A stretch of 64,000 nucleotides of DNA from Auriscalpium vulgare (GCA_019915015.1 JAHBBC010000004.1:1550001-1614000); one strand, 5' to 3'. Shown: positions 21,651-33,470, counted from the stretch's first letter. The notes: generated from the sequence alone by a model not told the origin. Program-made: numbers and translations.

Positions 21651-23791
21651 TCAGTTTAGGATTGTCTCAGTAAGCTTGAGCAACACATGCCTGGCTGAGT
21701 CGCCCGTGTATGCCCCGCTGAGAGGGATCTCCTCGCCGCGCTCGTTCTTCGCCTTGCCCACATCAAAGGTCGCAAGAACAGACGCGACGGTCATGAAGAG
21801 TATCGCGTCCGCGACGTGCCGGCCTGGACATTGCCTAGATGCGAAGGCGGTTTGATGGCGGGTAAACGAAATTACGAATGGACAACACACCTGCGACCAA
21901 TGCCAAATACGGCACCAACGGCCACGTCGGCGTCGATCGTCCGAGCGGGTTCGACGGTCAAAAAGCGCTCTGGACTGATCATATCAGGCTCCGGATACAT
22001 TTCCGGGTCGTGCGTAATAGCCCTGGGTGGCAGATCCGTCAGCGTAGAAAGACATTGTGGTGGCACGCTGCTTGCCATCCGTTGATCATGACGATACAAC
22101 CTGTGCATGTGTAGAGAGTTAGCGTTAGTTGCCGGCGTGTCGAAGGAAGCTTACCCTTTGGGATGAGATACCCTTTGTAAGTATCGTCCTGTTGCACTTT
22201 GTGAGGAAACACTGCACGAAGGCACGTCTATTCAGCCAACCACGGTTTACGACATCTCCAGAACAAGTCGCTTACGTAGAGGGGCCGGAAGATGCCATCT
22301 GATTAGTTCCTTGCAGAACGCCTCAACGTACGGCAGATGAGGCTGATCGTGGAAATTAGGAAGGCGCATCCTCCCTGTGACTGCGTCGACTTCCGCTTGC
22401 GCCTTGCGCTGAGCGACGGGGTTCATTGCGAGAGCCAGGAATAGCGTGTGCAGTGCTGCAACCATCTGACAGATGAGAAGAGGTGTCAGCTTGTAAATAG
22501 GACGGCTTGATTGCGAAGCGTACAGTGTCGAAACCCGCTGAGAATGATCACAGAAGATGAGATCCTCGGTGTTTTGGCGATAATGAGGAAAGCGCACCGA
22601 GGTACAAAGAACCGCATGCGTTGCGCAAAGCCTCTTCGGTGACCGCCCCGGGCTTGACAAAAGCCTCGGAATTATCCATGGCCTCGAAGCCGTCGCGCGC
22701 GATTGAAGGGTGAGCAATTCCCTTCGCCTTGTGATTTGCTGTCAGGCAAGTTACAGTAAATTTGAAAAGGCAAACATACCATGCATTCCTTGACGAAGGC
22801 GAGGGGATTGTCCCTCATAGCTTTCCCCAGCTCACGACCCTTCTGCCCGATCTTTCGGAACCCTGTTCCTGGGAACCAAGTGGGCAGGCGCTGCACTGAA
22901 GGGAATGTACAGCGGTGTCAGATCGCAGAGCGGTCGAAGAGAGGAGATCCATCACTTGGACTTACGCACGGGCAATTCGTTGACAAGCAACGCACCAGGG
23001 AATGTCACCTTAACAGCGAGTCGACCCGTCGCCTGCACGACGTCGAAGAGCTTGTCGCTATGAGGCTGCACTTCGTAGCCGTATGTCAATGACATGAGTA
23101 TGGAGCCTTGCAATCTATCAGGACGTGATCAGCAGGTGGCCTGATAAGTCGATGAGCAGAGCTCGCTAACCTCTCCAGATGCTCGACAAACTCGCTAGGA
23201 GAGTCTGCAAGGCGTGAGAGGAATTCTTGTATCTTCGCTTCGAACATGGGCCGATGCTGAACAACCGCGCTAGCCTTCATTCCGCCATGCAAGACCCGAC
23301 GTTGAGCTTGAAGGTCGTCTCCATATGACGTGAGCTGTGTCATCCAATTCCAGTCCATCCTGTCGAGCCGTTGAATACTAGACATCAAGACAAAAAATAA
23401 CGCGTGAAGTTTACAGTTCAGTGTCGAAAATTGGGATGGTAGGCCGGTCGGAGTAAGTTGGCTTCTCGCAGAGGTCTCTTGCGGCCGTGGCAGAGCTGAG
23501 GATTACGAGCCGCTGACCAGAAACCTCAATCGAAATGACGTCCCCTGACAATCAGTGAGTATGATGAAACCACGGCGCGGAGAGAGACATATAACCACCG
23601 TATGTCTTTGCCTAGGACGTGTAAGTGAGCCATGAGTGCGACTTTGGGAGATCCAAGAGGTTTCCGATGAGTGGAAGAGGTTTCGGGCCTGGTGGATACG
23701 GAGAACGCCCTCGGTTAAAGTATCTGAGCACGAAATACAACGAAGTCGTCAGTACAGTGAAGAGGGCAAGCCCCAGCTGCAGCTGTGGCAT
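21651..23791 (-). pseudogene. Cytochrome P450 (OrdA-like) with an in-frame TAG at codon 60
   Basis: Twelve exons close in one frame to 509 codons: 23791-23599, 23544-23415, 23377-23171, 23114-22966, 22895-22780, 22727-22598, 22537-22524, 22466-22277, 22211-22155, 22100-22076, 22022-21891, 21834-21651. The protein has an N-terminal membrane anchor, the PPGPKPLPLIGN hinge, LAGFDT (I helix), KELIRW (ExxR), PERF and the haem loop FGIGRRQCPGR. Codon 60 (23612-23614) is TAG where the family has Trp (WGKxYGDV, here read as stop-AKTYGDV); one G-to-A change of TGG explains it. The C-terminus after GAYT also departs from the family. The intron at 22023-22075 uses a GC donor (GCAAGC). A TATA box is present at 23836-23841. 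The gene looks recently inactivated, unless the base is a sequencing error. Confidence 0.85.
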
Positions 23792-25209
23792 AACGTCTGA
23801 TGAATTTGTACGCGCCTTCGATGTGAGGGCAGAGGCTTATAACTGATACGGTGAACTCGGTGACTGACCGTCACCAGTAGTGGCACTATGTCTAGTAGTG
23901 GCACCGTGGCAGTACTTCGTGCCGTCTTCACGTGACCAGGTTACGCTCGCCCGAGGGGCCGAGGGCCGACGCCACTCAGGCGCGGCCAACCTAGCGATGG
24001 AATTTAATTCCTCATCAGCGTCCTACACCTTCTTCTCAGCTCTGCATTATGATTCTGAATTCAGGCCCAAGACGACCACGCGCAACCCCAATCTGACTCT
24101 TGTGATAGTCGCTCGGCATAGAGTTCGATGGCTGTAATCTTCATTATCTTCTTGCCAGGAACGACACTCGACAGCGCTGGTCTCCTTGGACCTTGTAGTG
24201 GTAGGTGCATTGTCAGTGTCAGTGCTCCACATGATATCGATGATGGCTGGCGTTTGAGGGCCTGCAACTTGCGTTGGGACCGGTACTTTAGGTGCGTAGT
24301 GCTCGATATACCCTTCATGCTTGCTCTCATCCTCACTTTTCATCAAGTTCTGCACAATTCATTGGTCGGGTTTGGGGAATACATGGAGGGCGATCTTTGC
24401 GCGCGAGAAGAGCATACTTAGTCGCAGTCCCATGTGACGTGATGCGCATGTTGCCCCAATGAGCCTCTGAGCTGTACGAGCTAGACGCTACCATCATCCG
24501 AACATGCGCATCAACTCAACATGTAATCTCATGAAATCTCCCCCTGGTATGCCCACATTCGGATGATCTACGTTTGATCTTCATAACGCTGCCATATTCA
24601 ATACGGAGTGCGGAGACCCGGTTCTGGAGGCATGGGCGCCGTCCCTTCGATAAACAGATCGTCGTAAGCACTGATCGCTTTCACAGACTTATGAGCACTT
24701 TCACTAAGTGGCTCTGGTGGCAGCTGGTCGCTCTAGGGCTAAAGCCGGTGATCTGGGGATGTGACATGGGAATGAAACTGACCATTTGCAGCGCAGAAGG
24801 CCCTGATGGCCGCTGTACAGGAGTACTGGTAGCGCACGTATCCATGTGCCGATGTATCATGGTATGATCGGGCGACCTATCATCAGCTTCGTGCCGCCCA
24901 CGGTGCCTCCTGCGAATGCAGTGCAACGGATGCGTCTGAATCCTGGTATGCTTCTGCCGCCTGCGCCGAGGGTCAAAGGGACACTATCGCTGCACTCCTA
25001 GGTATCTCCCTCTAATCAACATCAATATCCCGCTGTTTCTGCTTTCCCGAGGGCTGCACTAGCGCACGCCCGGGAGTGGCTTAGATTGGTATTGTCACTT
25101 CGTGAGATGACAGTCACTTCTCACTTACCATTCCCTTCCTGCTAGGCGCTCAGCCCCATACAGCTGCCGCTATAAGGGTAGTGCTCGCAGTTAGGCCGGT
25201 CAAGCAACG
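23792..25209. other. Intergenic, no gene recognised; TATA boxes at both ends
   Basis: A minus-strand TATAAG at 23836-23841 serves the P450 pseudogene, and a plus-strand TATAAG at 25171-25176, 39 bases before ATG 25210, serves the third methyltransferase. The two genes therefore diverge across this 1.4-kb spacer. Other open frames are short and unrecognised. Confidence 0.5.
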
Positions 25210-26992
25210 ATGTCCAACGACAACCCTCTGTTTGCGCTCGCCGCCATCATCTCCTCCGGTGTACACACCCTGAATGACGCGTACTCCCAGCGGGGCCATT
25301 CGTTCCCCTCTCTCACTGAACCGTTCCGTCCGGGACCGTTGGACGATGACAAGGATGTCGCTGACGCGACGCACTTGATTGTCGCTGCGGCGCACCAGAT
25401 CATCGCTACTGTTCGCAAGCCGATGGACACTTTCCTCGACTACGCACCGGCAATGTACATGTCTCGCACGCTCGGCTTTGCCGACGAGATGAATATCGCA
25501 GACCTCTTGAAGGATAAGCCAGAGGTAATGTCACCGCATCCTGAGTATCCCCCCGTCGCTGATGTTTACATCTGATGTAGGGAATGCATGTGGATGATAT
25601 CGGCGCTAAGATCGATGTGGACAGCGTCACGCTCGGTATGTGTCTTGCAACAGTTTTTGGTCAAGTAGTTGATGTCGATTTTGAACAGCCCGCGTCCTCC
25701 GTTACCTGGCGACTCGCCATGTGTTTAGAGAGGTCGCCCCGAACGTCTTCGCCAACAATCGGCTGTCCTCGTTCATGGAGAAAGTGCACCCGATTGAGGA
25801 GATCAAGCCCAAGTATGCCAACTTGTGGCTTTTGTGCGTGTCGCTCTAACCAAACCATCTTTAGGTCCCTTACCTTGTACGATGGAGCACCAGCGGCCGC
25901 GTTTGTGGGTCATGCGTAAGTCATAGTACTATGGTGGATATACCCGATGTCCTGACTCCCCATTTCAGAACCGACGAAACCTTCAAGAGCCTGGATAACT
26001 TCTCATCCTTCGTTCGCGATCGGAAGGCCAAAGACCCGCCCTTCAAGCTCACGTTCAAGACGCAGAAGACGCTGTGGCAGTGGTACGAGGAGCCGGACAA
26101 CCAATGGCGTGGCCGGCGCTTCGCTGCGGCTATGAAGGGCTTTGGTGATCATATCCCCTCGAGCGCCTACATCGAAGGTATGTCCTGAAGCAAAAAATGT
26201 ATTCTCAGATTCTCTAATGTCGCACAGGATTTGACTGGCAGTCGCTCAAACCAGACAGCGTGGTGGTCGACGTCGGCGGGAGCCTTGGCACCGCCATGCT
26301 CGTTCTCGTGAAAGCCTTCCCTCACCTCAAGTTCGTTGTTCAGGATCTTGAGCCGGTCATCGTCGATGCGCGGAAGGTAAGCCTCGACATATACGTCATA
26401 CTCATGCACGCTCTGATGAGAGAGTAGTTCTGGGACGAAAAAGCCCCTGAGCTTGTCTCCAGCGGGCAGGTGTCTTTCCAAGGTGCGGGCAGTTCTCTCT
26501 CTCGAATACAATTACCTGATGTTTCTCGCGCTGGTTCAGTTCAAGATTTCTTCGAGCCACAAGTGTCGAAGCAAGCGGACGTGTACTTCCTGCGCCTGGT
26601 CCTGCATGACTGGCCGGACTCTGCGAACGAGAAGATCCTCAATAATCTTCGCGCTGTTGCAGCGCCGCACACCAAGATCGTCATATTTGACACCATCATG
26701 CCACTCGCATGCCCCGACGAGGCTGGCCCGCCGCCCCCGCCGTTCCCCCTGCTCGCCAATCTTGGGCTCGCCGTCGGTGGCTTCCTGACGATGCTGGATC
26801 TCCAGGTGCGTGGCGATCGGAACATGAGTGTTGCGAGAACTCATCTCGAACGCTCGACTGCAGATGTTAACCTTGTTCAACGGGCAAGAGCGCACGTTCA
26901 CGCAGTTTGTGGAGCTCGGGGCGCGCACTGGGTGGAAGTTCGAGGGCGTCAAGCCCGGTATGCTTTCGGCTTTCGTCTTTAGCACCGCATAG
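25210..26992 (+). CDS. SAM-dependent O-methyltransferase, plant COMT-like (paralogue 3)
   Basis: Nine exons give 450 aa: 25210-25524, 25581-25635, 25689-25812, 25865-25915, 25969-26177, 26228-26376, 26428-26482, 26540-26805, 26864-26992. All splice borders are canonical, and exon sizes reproduce paralogue 1, so this copy serves as the reference for the other two. The SAM loop reads VVVDVGGSLGT; the catalytic segment LHDWPDSANEKIL is intact; the dimerisation region reads GMHVDDIGAKIDVDS and HVFREVAPNVFANNR. It lies divergent from the P450 pseudogene, across a shared spacer that could hold common regulation. Substrate unknown; a phenolic compound is the family norm. Confidence 0.9.
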
Positions 26993-28474
26993 GTCGCCAA
27001 AGGGTTTCTCTGTTTCTAAATGTACAACAAATTTATTGACGGCGGAATTCGAGCACGCATCCGGGTTGTGCGCACGCGCGACTGCGACCTCTCCTCTACA
27101 CTTGTTGTGGCTTGTGCACACGTTCTACAACTGTTTTATCATCGCATCATATAGCCGTCGTCCGCGAGCGATAGAGTCCCGGAATGCTGTCAGTGCTTCT
27201 TACTACATCCGACATCCAGGGCCACGGGCAGCGCGACTTCGCTGCCGTTGCTTCTATAGCGCTGATACGAGGCGTGATCCACCGCGGCCCCCGGAGCCAG
27301 AGCGCAGGGTACGAGCATTTACTGCTCCCACCCAATCTCTATGATAATCACGTCATTTGTCCCGTTATTGAGTTCTCGAGGAGCGAATGTGATAAGACAG
27401 CCGGCCCAACCACCTCCTAATTGAAGTGATTCTGCTGATACTTGTAGGTGAGCGGAAGTAGGCAGGTATATTTGTGAGAGCCTGAGGTGAGCCGCAAAAA
27501 TTATACGTGCCATCAATATCAGACAATATCTCAAGCACCGGAAGGCGTCTGGCGGGTGATGCACGGACCCTCCACAAAACTACTACGCGTGGGGAGTACG
27601 CCCTGGAATGATACGCACCGCGTGCAGCGTGGATGAGCAGGGGTGAGATCGACACCCGGGCCCGGGTACTAAGTCGCGGAGCGCTGTTTGTCACGCCTCA
27701 TCTATAGTATGATCTGACAGACCAACATGCAATCCAGGCCATCGGCACAGTTACACGGCTTCGCCGCTGTTGCTTCTATCAGTGGCGATGAAGGTACGAT
27801 CTACCGTAGCAACATACAGTTCCCCTGAGCGCTGAATATTACTGCTGCCGCACGCCGAAAGATATGACAACTCCCCAAGGATCCGTGAGTCGGGCGCATT
27901 GAGCGGAAGTAGGGGGTCAAAAGCCGTGATGTATCACTAGTGAAATTGGTATGACGGTTTGATGTGTGCAAGATGTGTAAAGAGCAGAGCGGCCAAGTCG
28001 GCGCGGCGGGGCCGGTTGCCGCCCGCCGTCGGTCCCGGTCAGCCACAATCATCCAGTACTTCACCCACCCCGTTCAACATAGCGGTTCTAGATGCGGACG
28101 CGGCAGCGCACCGTCAAACCGGTGATGGTGGCGGCACCGTGGCCGCGTACCCTTACTAATAAATGACTGTTTCTGACAGTTGGAAGATGGCAATTTCCTG
28201 ATGAATGGAGCACTGCACACGTACCCACAACAAACATGGCGCAAAGTTCACTGGGAAGGCAATAATCTCTGGTCTCACGAGCGATACGCCAGATCATGGC
28301 AGCTGACTCTGCGAAACGCCGTAGTGCCCATCGAGGCACAGCGATCGCGCCCGCAACTCGCTGTACTTAAACCTTGTATGTGGTGCTGTACCCCCCTCTC
28401 GCGGATCAGTCTAACGTCCAGTTCGTGTCACTTTAGAACCGCGCGCACGCTTCGGTCATCCTCACAATCGCGCA
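26993..28474. other. Intergenic, no gene recognised
   Basis: Open frames to 145 codons on both strands have no recognisable domains, and no repeats were seen. The last 200 bases are the leader of the DUF6534 gene. Confidence 0.35.
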
Positions 28475-30118
28475 ATGTCCTCATCCGCACCACTCGTGAT
28501 CCCGATTCCTCCGAACATCGGTGAAATGTGCGTTTCTAGTTGCTTTCGACAGAACGTTTCTTGACGATGTCCTATCTTTCTCAGAGCAACTCCCATGGTA
28601 GGGAATTTGTGTATATGTGTACGACGATTCCGATCTTGGGCTAGGTCCTTGGGATTTGCTTCAATTTTTGCCTTTACGGCGTTCTCGCCGCTCAAGTCTG
28701 TGAGCGCATATCTCTCGCGACAGAGCGAACATGACATTGACATTTTCTAGATTCCTATCAATACAATTTTCCCAAGGACAAGTGGATATTCAAGGTGTTG
28801 GGTCTGTGTCATTGCCCATCGACCTGAATCCATCTCCTGACACACTTGCGACTAGTGTACGGTGTCTTCCTCATAGAGACACCCCAAACCGTGATGTCCG
28901 GCGCCGACATCGTGTACTGGTTCGCAAGCGGTTTCGGAAACCTAGCACGCCTTCGGGACACTTATCTATCGCCCTTCGACACGCCGTTCATGGGCTCCTT
29001 CGTTGCCTTCATCGTGCAACTGTTCTATTCGTACCGCATCTGGGTCTTGAACAAGAAGCTTTTGTGGCTCTCGGGCTTGGTAGCCTTGGTCTGTCAATTT
29101 TCATCCAGCTACTCCGATGCCGCATGTTCATGCCCTCTACCCTGTCAGGTGTCTCTCACACAGGTGATCGGAGGGACTGTCGCCGGCGTGCAAGTACGAT
29201 TTCACCGTGCTCTTTTCTCAACCACTGCTGAACTCACTGCAGGGTCACCGCATCCGCTTCTCCCAAGCGAAGCAGCCTGTTGCCGCGGCATACGTACGTG
29301 TTGGACTTCCTTCAAGGTGATTGCTCAACGCTCCGCAGACTTGGTTTATTGGCGATGCTGTTGCCGACATGTTGGTTGCTGTCACCATGGTTTGGTTGGT
29401 GAGCATGAATTCGTGCCCTTCACATAGGGTGCCGCTCATACTTTGCCTTTGCAGTTGACTAAATCTCAAAATGATCAACACCACTATTCGAGCCGAGTGT
29501 TAGCGAAGGTCATGCGCCTGTGTGTGGAAACTAATGTCGCATCTGGTACGGACATTCATCTCAAGCACCATGACCTGCACGGCTGAGAATACCATAGCGG
29601 CAGTCGCCCTTGTGTCACTCATATTATATGCGGGGTATAGAGTATGTTGCCTCTTGTCGTCGGATTGCCTAGGCCAGATACTTATTTCTGTGTTTGCAGG
29701 ACAAAACGTACTTTCTTGCAGTGTAAGTTCCGCCTGCTTCATGGCTCCAGCTGTCGAGCCTCACACTCACCGCATGCCGTCCGATAGCTCCGTTCTTCTC
29801 GGCAAGATGTAAGTCTCTGATGCATACTCCAGGTCGATGGTTTCATCCATTCATCATCATCCACTTAGCTATCCGAATACGCTTCTAGTCTCTCTGAACT
29901 CTCGCGTTGTGCTCCGCGACGCCGCTGCTACCGGCACCCGTGTCTTTGTTCACAGCGAGTCCGCCGTCCATCACTCTCAGTCCACTTCAGGTGTCTCCAA
30001 CCGCGCCGTCGTTCTGCCATACGACTCTGCACCAGTGGAAATGGGAACTCCGTATAAGGGTCATCAATTCAGTCCGGGCATCGAGCTGGGTGTATTGGGT
30101 ACGAGTCGCGGTGAGTAA
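28475..30118 (+). CDS. DUF6534 multi-pass membrane protein (basidiomycete family)
   Basis: Function unknown; members are integral membrane proteins with about seven helices found in Agaricomycetes. Exons at the start are 28475-28527, 28585-28597 (only 13 nt), 28645-28699, 28751-28801 and one starting 28856. They join MSSSAPLVIPIPPNIGEI-ATPM to VLGICFNFCLYGVLAAQVYS, YQYNFPKDKWIFKVL and VYGVFLIETPQTVMSGAD. Family marks follow: YWFASGFGNL, YLSPFDTPFMGSF, YSYRIWVL, then FIGDAVADMLVAVTMVWL, VALVSLILYAGYR, DKTYFLAV, LGKIYPNTLLVSLNSRVVLRD. Borders between 29079 and 29585 are approximate, because one donor near 29536 is weak. The C-terminal tail of about 65 residues is hydrophilic. The gene appears intact and faces a truncated copy at 30989-31850. 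Confidence 0.75.
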
Positions 30119-30988
30119 CGTGCCAAATATGTGCTGCAGTGCATCATTAAATAAAGCACAGATATTGAGAAGGGGACGCTTGACCGAGATGTTGTCGCTT
30201 ACCAGAACCCGACATCCGCCCTGGGGTCATATTGACACCTTCCGGCCGCCGCCGTAGACTTTGTATCCATGCGCAGATACAATATATATTGGTGTAAGGT
30301 TATGCTATGATAATTGTATATTCTCGCCGGACTGCTTTCGCCGAAGGACGTTCATTAAATGCGCCTTCAGCTCGCCGCATGGGTATGCGCTCAGCACATT
30401 TCAACGCTTACGCTCAGGCTCTCATCATTCGCGGCGAGATTCTCCTACCACTGACCAAGACATTTAGATACCCGCGTCCCCTCCTTTCAATGTGAATGCC
30501 AGAGCCACGCCCGCCCTCGATTGTTTATGCCCTGCACTCTTTTTCGCGTAGTATGCGTCAACGCCAGCTCTGTGCAGGGGGCCGCCACTTCTCTCGCGAT
30601 CACCGACGACGCGCTGCGGCGGAACCCACGCAAAGCGTCTTCCGACTGATCTGACATATTGTTGATCCGGCAGTGGTCAAGGACTCCCCTCTTGCACCAC
30701 GCCGCTCGCTATCAATGCCGCGGCTACGGGATATGCGACATCCTGGAGAAGCAAAATAGCAATAATATGCCAGTAGTACTGGGCAATCATATTTCGTACA
30801 CGCATACAACCCACCACGAAGTCGCGAGGGTCTAAAATGAGCCCAACTCACTGCCTGCTCGGTGCTGCAGTGCTGTACGACGATGACCTTGTTGTGCTTC
30901 ATATCTTCGCCACATTCAACCTCGGACGCGCAAGACCCATACACAGGACGTTGCTCACCGCGGCGCGGGCCCAATGTTGCGAGCTCAA
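30119..30988. other. Intergenic, no gene recognised
   Basis: Spacer between two convergent DUF6534 copies. Short frames only. Confidence 0.35.
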
Positions 30989-31850
30989 TTACTTCGCTGT
31001 GCTTGAGCCGTCCGACTCCGCGCGCGGTCGTTCGCTGTCGACGGAGATGCGAGCCAACAAGTCCTGGCGCAGCGCTGCACGGTTGTTGAGGGAGACCATG
31101 AGGGTGTCAGAGTAGCTACAGGAGTAAAGTAAGCGATCCAACAAACGTGGGTGACGGCAACCGTGCAACGTACACCTTGCCAATAAAACCCCCGCTAATC
31201 CGCCGCATGCCAAGTCCAAAAGTGAGTATACTTACTCGAAGTGGTAAGGGAGCGTGCTGCACTTGCGGCGCAAGGATATACGCTTTGGTCTGCAGAGGCA
31301 TTGTCAGACTTCTAGCTGCTAACCATCTGATAGATAGACACACCGGAAATGCGAGAAAAAATATTGGCAGAGAAGGTCCATGGTCGCTACATCACTGTCA
31401 GCGCGATGTACAGGACACGGGAAACGGAGATCTGTACCGGAAGTGACATATTTCTCGACGCACAAATTTATGAGTCCGCATACCACGCGTTTTGAGTAGC
31501 CATGCTTTGCTCTTGTGAGATGCAGAGACCAAGACTTCGTGTTGTCAGTCGCGGCCCAAGGTTGAATGCACAACCATGCGTACCAGCCAAACCATTGTGA
31601 CAGCGACCAGCAAGTCTGCAGCGGCATCCCCGATAAAGACAATAGGCACTGAGCAGCGTATTTTGACGACGAGAACTGTCAACCTGCATATGACGGTATC
31701 TTGTTTTCGGAATTGTGGACGTTGGAAAAGTGGATATGATGGCCCTACGACGACGGAGTCAGCGGGGACCGGGGACGGTAGAGAGGACAGCAGAAGCGCA
31801 CCATGATGCCTGCAGCAACACCTGCGGCGTGTGTCTTGAAGGCGTCGCAA
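30989..31850 (-). pseudogene. 5'-truncated DUF6534 membrane-protein gene
   Basis: The 3' two thirds of the family can be followed on the minus strand: GVAAGIM, then GHHIHFSNVHNSENK, FIGDAAADLLVAVTMVWL, YSKRVVCGLINLCVEKY, ATMDLLCQYFFSHFR, TKAYILAPQ, GGFIGKV and YSDTLMVSLNNRAALRQD, separated by introns with canonical borders. The conserved early part (YGVFLIET, YWFASGFG, SPFDTP, YRIWVL) is not found upstream, where 31850-32070 encodes unrelated sequence. It is therefore a truncated copy, probably non-functional, in inverted orientation to the intact gene at 28475. Confidence 0.7.
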
Positions 31851-32674
31851 GTCTCCGAAGCCAGATACGTCCAGTGACAGATATCGGGCAACGGGGACTA
31901 GGGGAGAAGTTCTGGACCGCAGCGGCTTCGGTGCGATAGGGCTGGGTGCTCTGAGAGGTGCTGCGTCGTCGACCGAAACGCTCCACGTCAGCCATGCTCG
32001 AGGGCACCAGAACTGGCGTCAGGCGCACCGATGTATATGAGGCACTCTGGCTATGCCTACAATTCCGTCGCCCAGGACGTTAACTCCCCTTGCAACTTGC
32101 TTGCAACAATTGGCGGGCTTATATGACCAAAATGATAGTCAGCAGTACTTGCAGATGCGCACACGTTCAGTGGCGATGGGCGGCGTACGCACTGCTTTCA
32201 GGGCTGCTTCTCCTTGACGCGTACGGATTGCAAGGCAAAATAAGAATCAGGTGCTAGAGCATTAGTACGCCCCGTCAGACTCGTGTCGGTGACGCCGGGC
32301 CCGGCCCATCGGACATCCCGCTCGTTCCAGACTCCCACAGTGTATTGTGAGGTGGGATACATTGACGAGTTTCGACGTCGACGAGCTATGCAAACAGTGG
32401 GCAAATAGCGAAGGTCTGGACCTGTCTGCCAGTAGGCAAATAGTGAACGCGGGTTGACGGTTCCGGCTGGGAGATCCGAGTTCGAGATCAAGAGATAACG
32501 TATACTGACTAAGCAAAAGGCCGAACGGGTACTTCCCCGGGCGAGCAAGGTACAGTAATACTAACATCCTCTCATCGTTCAATCATATTCCATCACCTCC
32601 TATGTCTCTCATCCCAACCAGCGCATGCCAGTCCGCTACTCCTCTACCCTCGCCCACCACCACCACCGAAGCAT
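31851..32674. other. Intergenic, no gene recognised
   Basis: The region where the missing 5' half of the truncated DUF6534 copy should lie holds unrelated sequence. Short open frames only. Confidence 0.35.
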
Positions 32675-33016
32675 ATGACTTCCGGGCCAAGTCCAACCGT
32701 TGTCTTACACTACTTCCTCTGGATCTGTTTCTTCGCCCTCCTCGGGGCATGCGTCTGGTTTCTCGGCCTGACGGTCGTCATCAGAATCCCAATGTGGCTC
32801 GAAGATAGAGCCGCCGCCGCCGCCGGAGGCCGCTCCGAGCCCCCTCCTCACGGAGCCAGACAAAGTGACGGAGACCAGGAACGGAGGGCTGCATCTACGG
32901 AGGGCGAGAGCGATCGCTTGTTGGACCCCCCAGGCATGAGCTCGGATGTAGAAGAAGGCGACGGTGACGACATGATGATGGTTAGTTTGGGCGACGAGGA
33001 GGCGGGGAAGCCATGA
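32675..33016 (+). CDS. Small single-pass membrane protein, unknown function
   Basis: Frame of 113 aa. Residues about 10-36 form one strong hydrophobic helix (VVLHYFLWICFFALLGACVW, continuing FLGLTVVI). It is followed by RIPMWLEDR and a polar, acidic tail (DVEEGDGDDMMM) ending EEAGKP. The pattern is that of a small N-out or tail-exposed membrane protein. No family is recognised and no intron is needed. The start could be slightly different. It runs convergently to the arrestin gene. Existence as a real gene is moderately supported by the helix-plus-tail design. Confidence 0.45.
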   Translation: MTSGPSPTVVLHYFLWICFFALLGACVWFLGLTVVIRIPMWLEDRAAAAAGGRSEPPPHGARQSDGDQERRAASTEGESDRLLDPPGMSSDVEEGDGDDMMMVSLGDEEAGKP

Positions 33017-33470
33017 AGCGTCAAATGGCTTACGGGAGGTAGTCTCCGTTGCCGACCTTGCGCGGACTCAGGGACTCAGTCAGGCGTGGAATGTGAATGA
33101 TTCCAATGGGTGAATTTTGCCCATTCACGCTGTACGCTTACTTGCACCTAGAAATATCGCCTCATATCTTCGTCTGTAAAGCAGTCCGGCCTGCACAGAG
33201 CGCCAACGCCAATGATGACTGCAGCAAATCCAAGCTTTGCGCATTGATCGTAAGAAATACTAATATGAAGGTATATGGACGAGGATAGATATTTAGTTAG
33301 ATAGCATCCGCGATCCAAAGAGGACATAATGACAACAACAAAAACGAGCGGCGTTTGAGTAGAAAGTGCAAGTGTATAAAAAACGAAAATTAATGAGGGG
33401 AATATCACCAGTGACCTAGAGAAGTTGTAATGAAAGGCAAGAGACAACATAATGATCAATCACTCCACGT
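33017..33470. other. Intergenic; isolated copy of a short element from the 3.5-kb promoter array
   Basis: At 33043-33072 the sequence AGTCTCCGTTGCCGAC followed by GCGGACT closely matches 3567-3596 in the repeated module upstream of the 4221 gene. No gene is seen in the rest. Confidence 0.4.
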
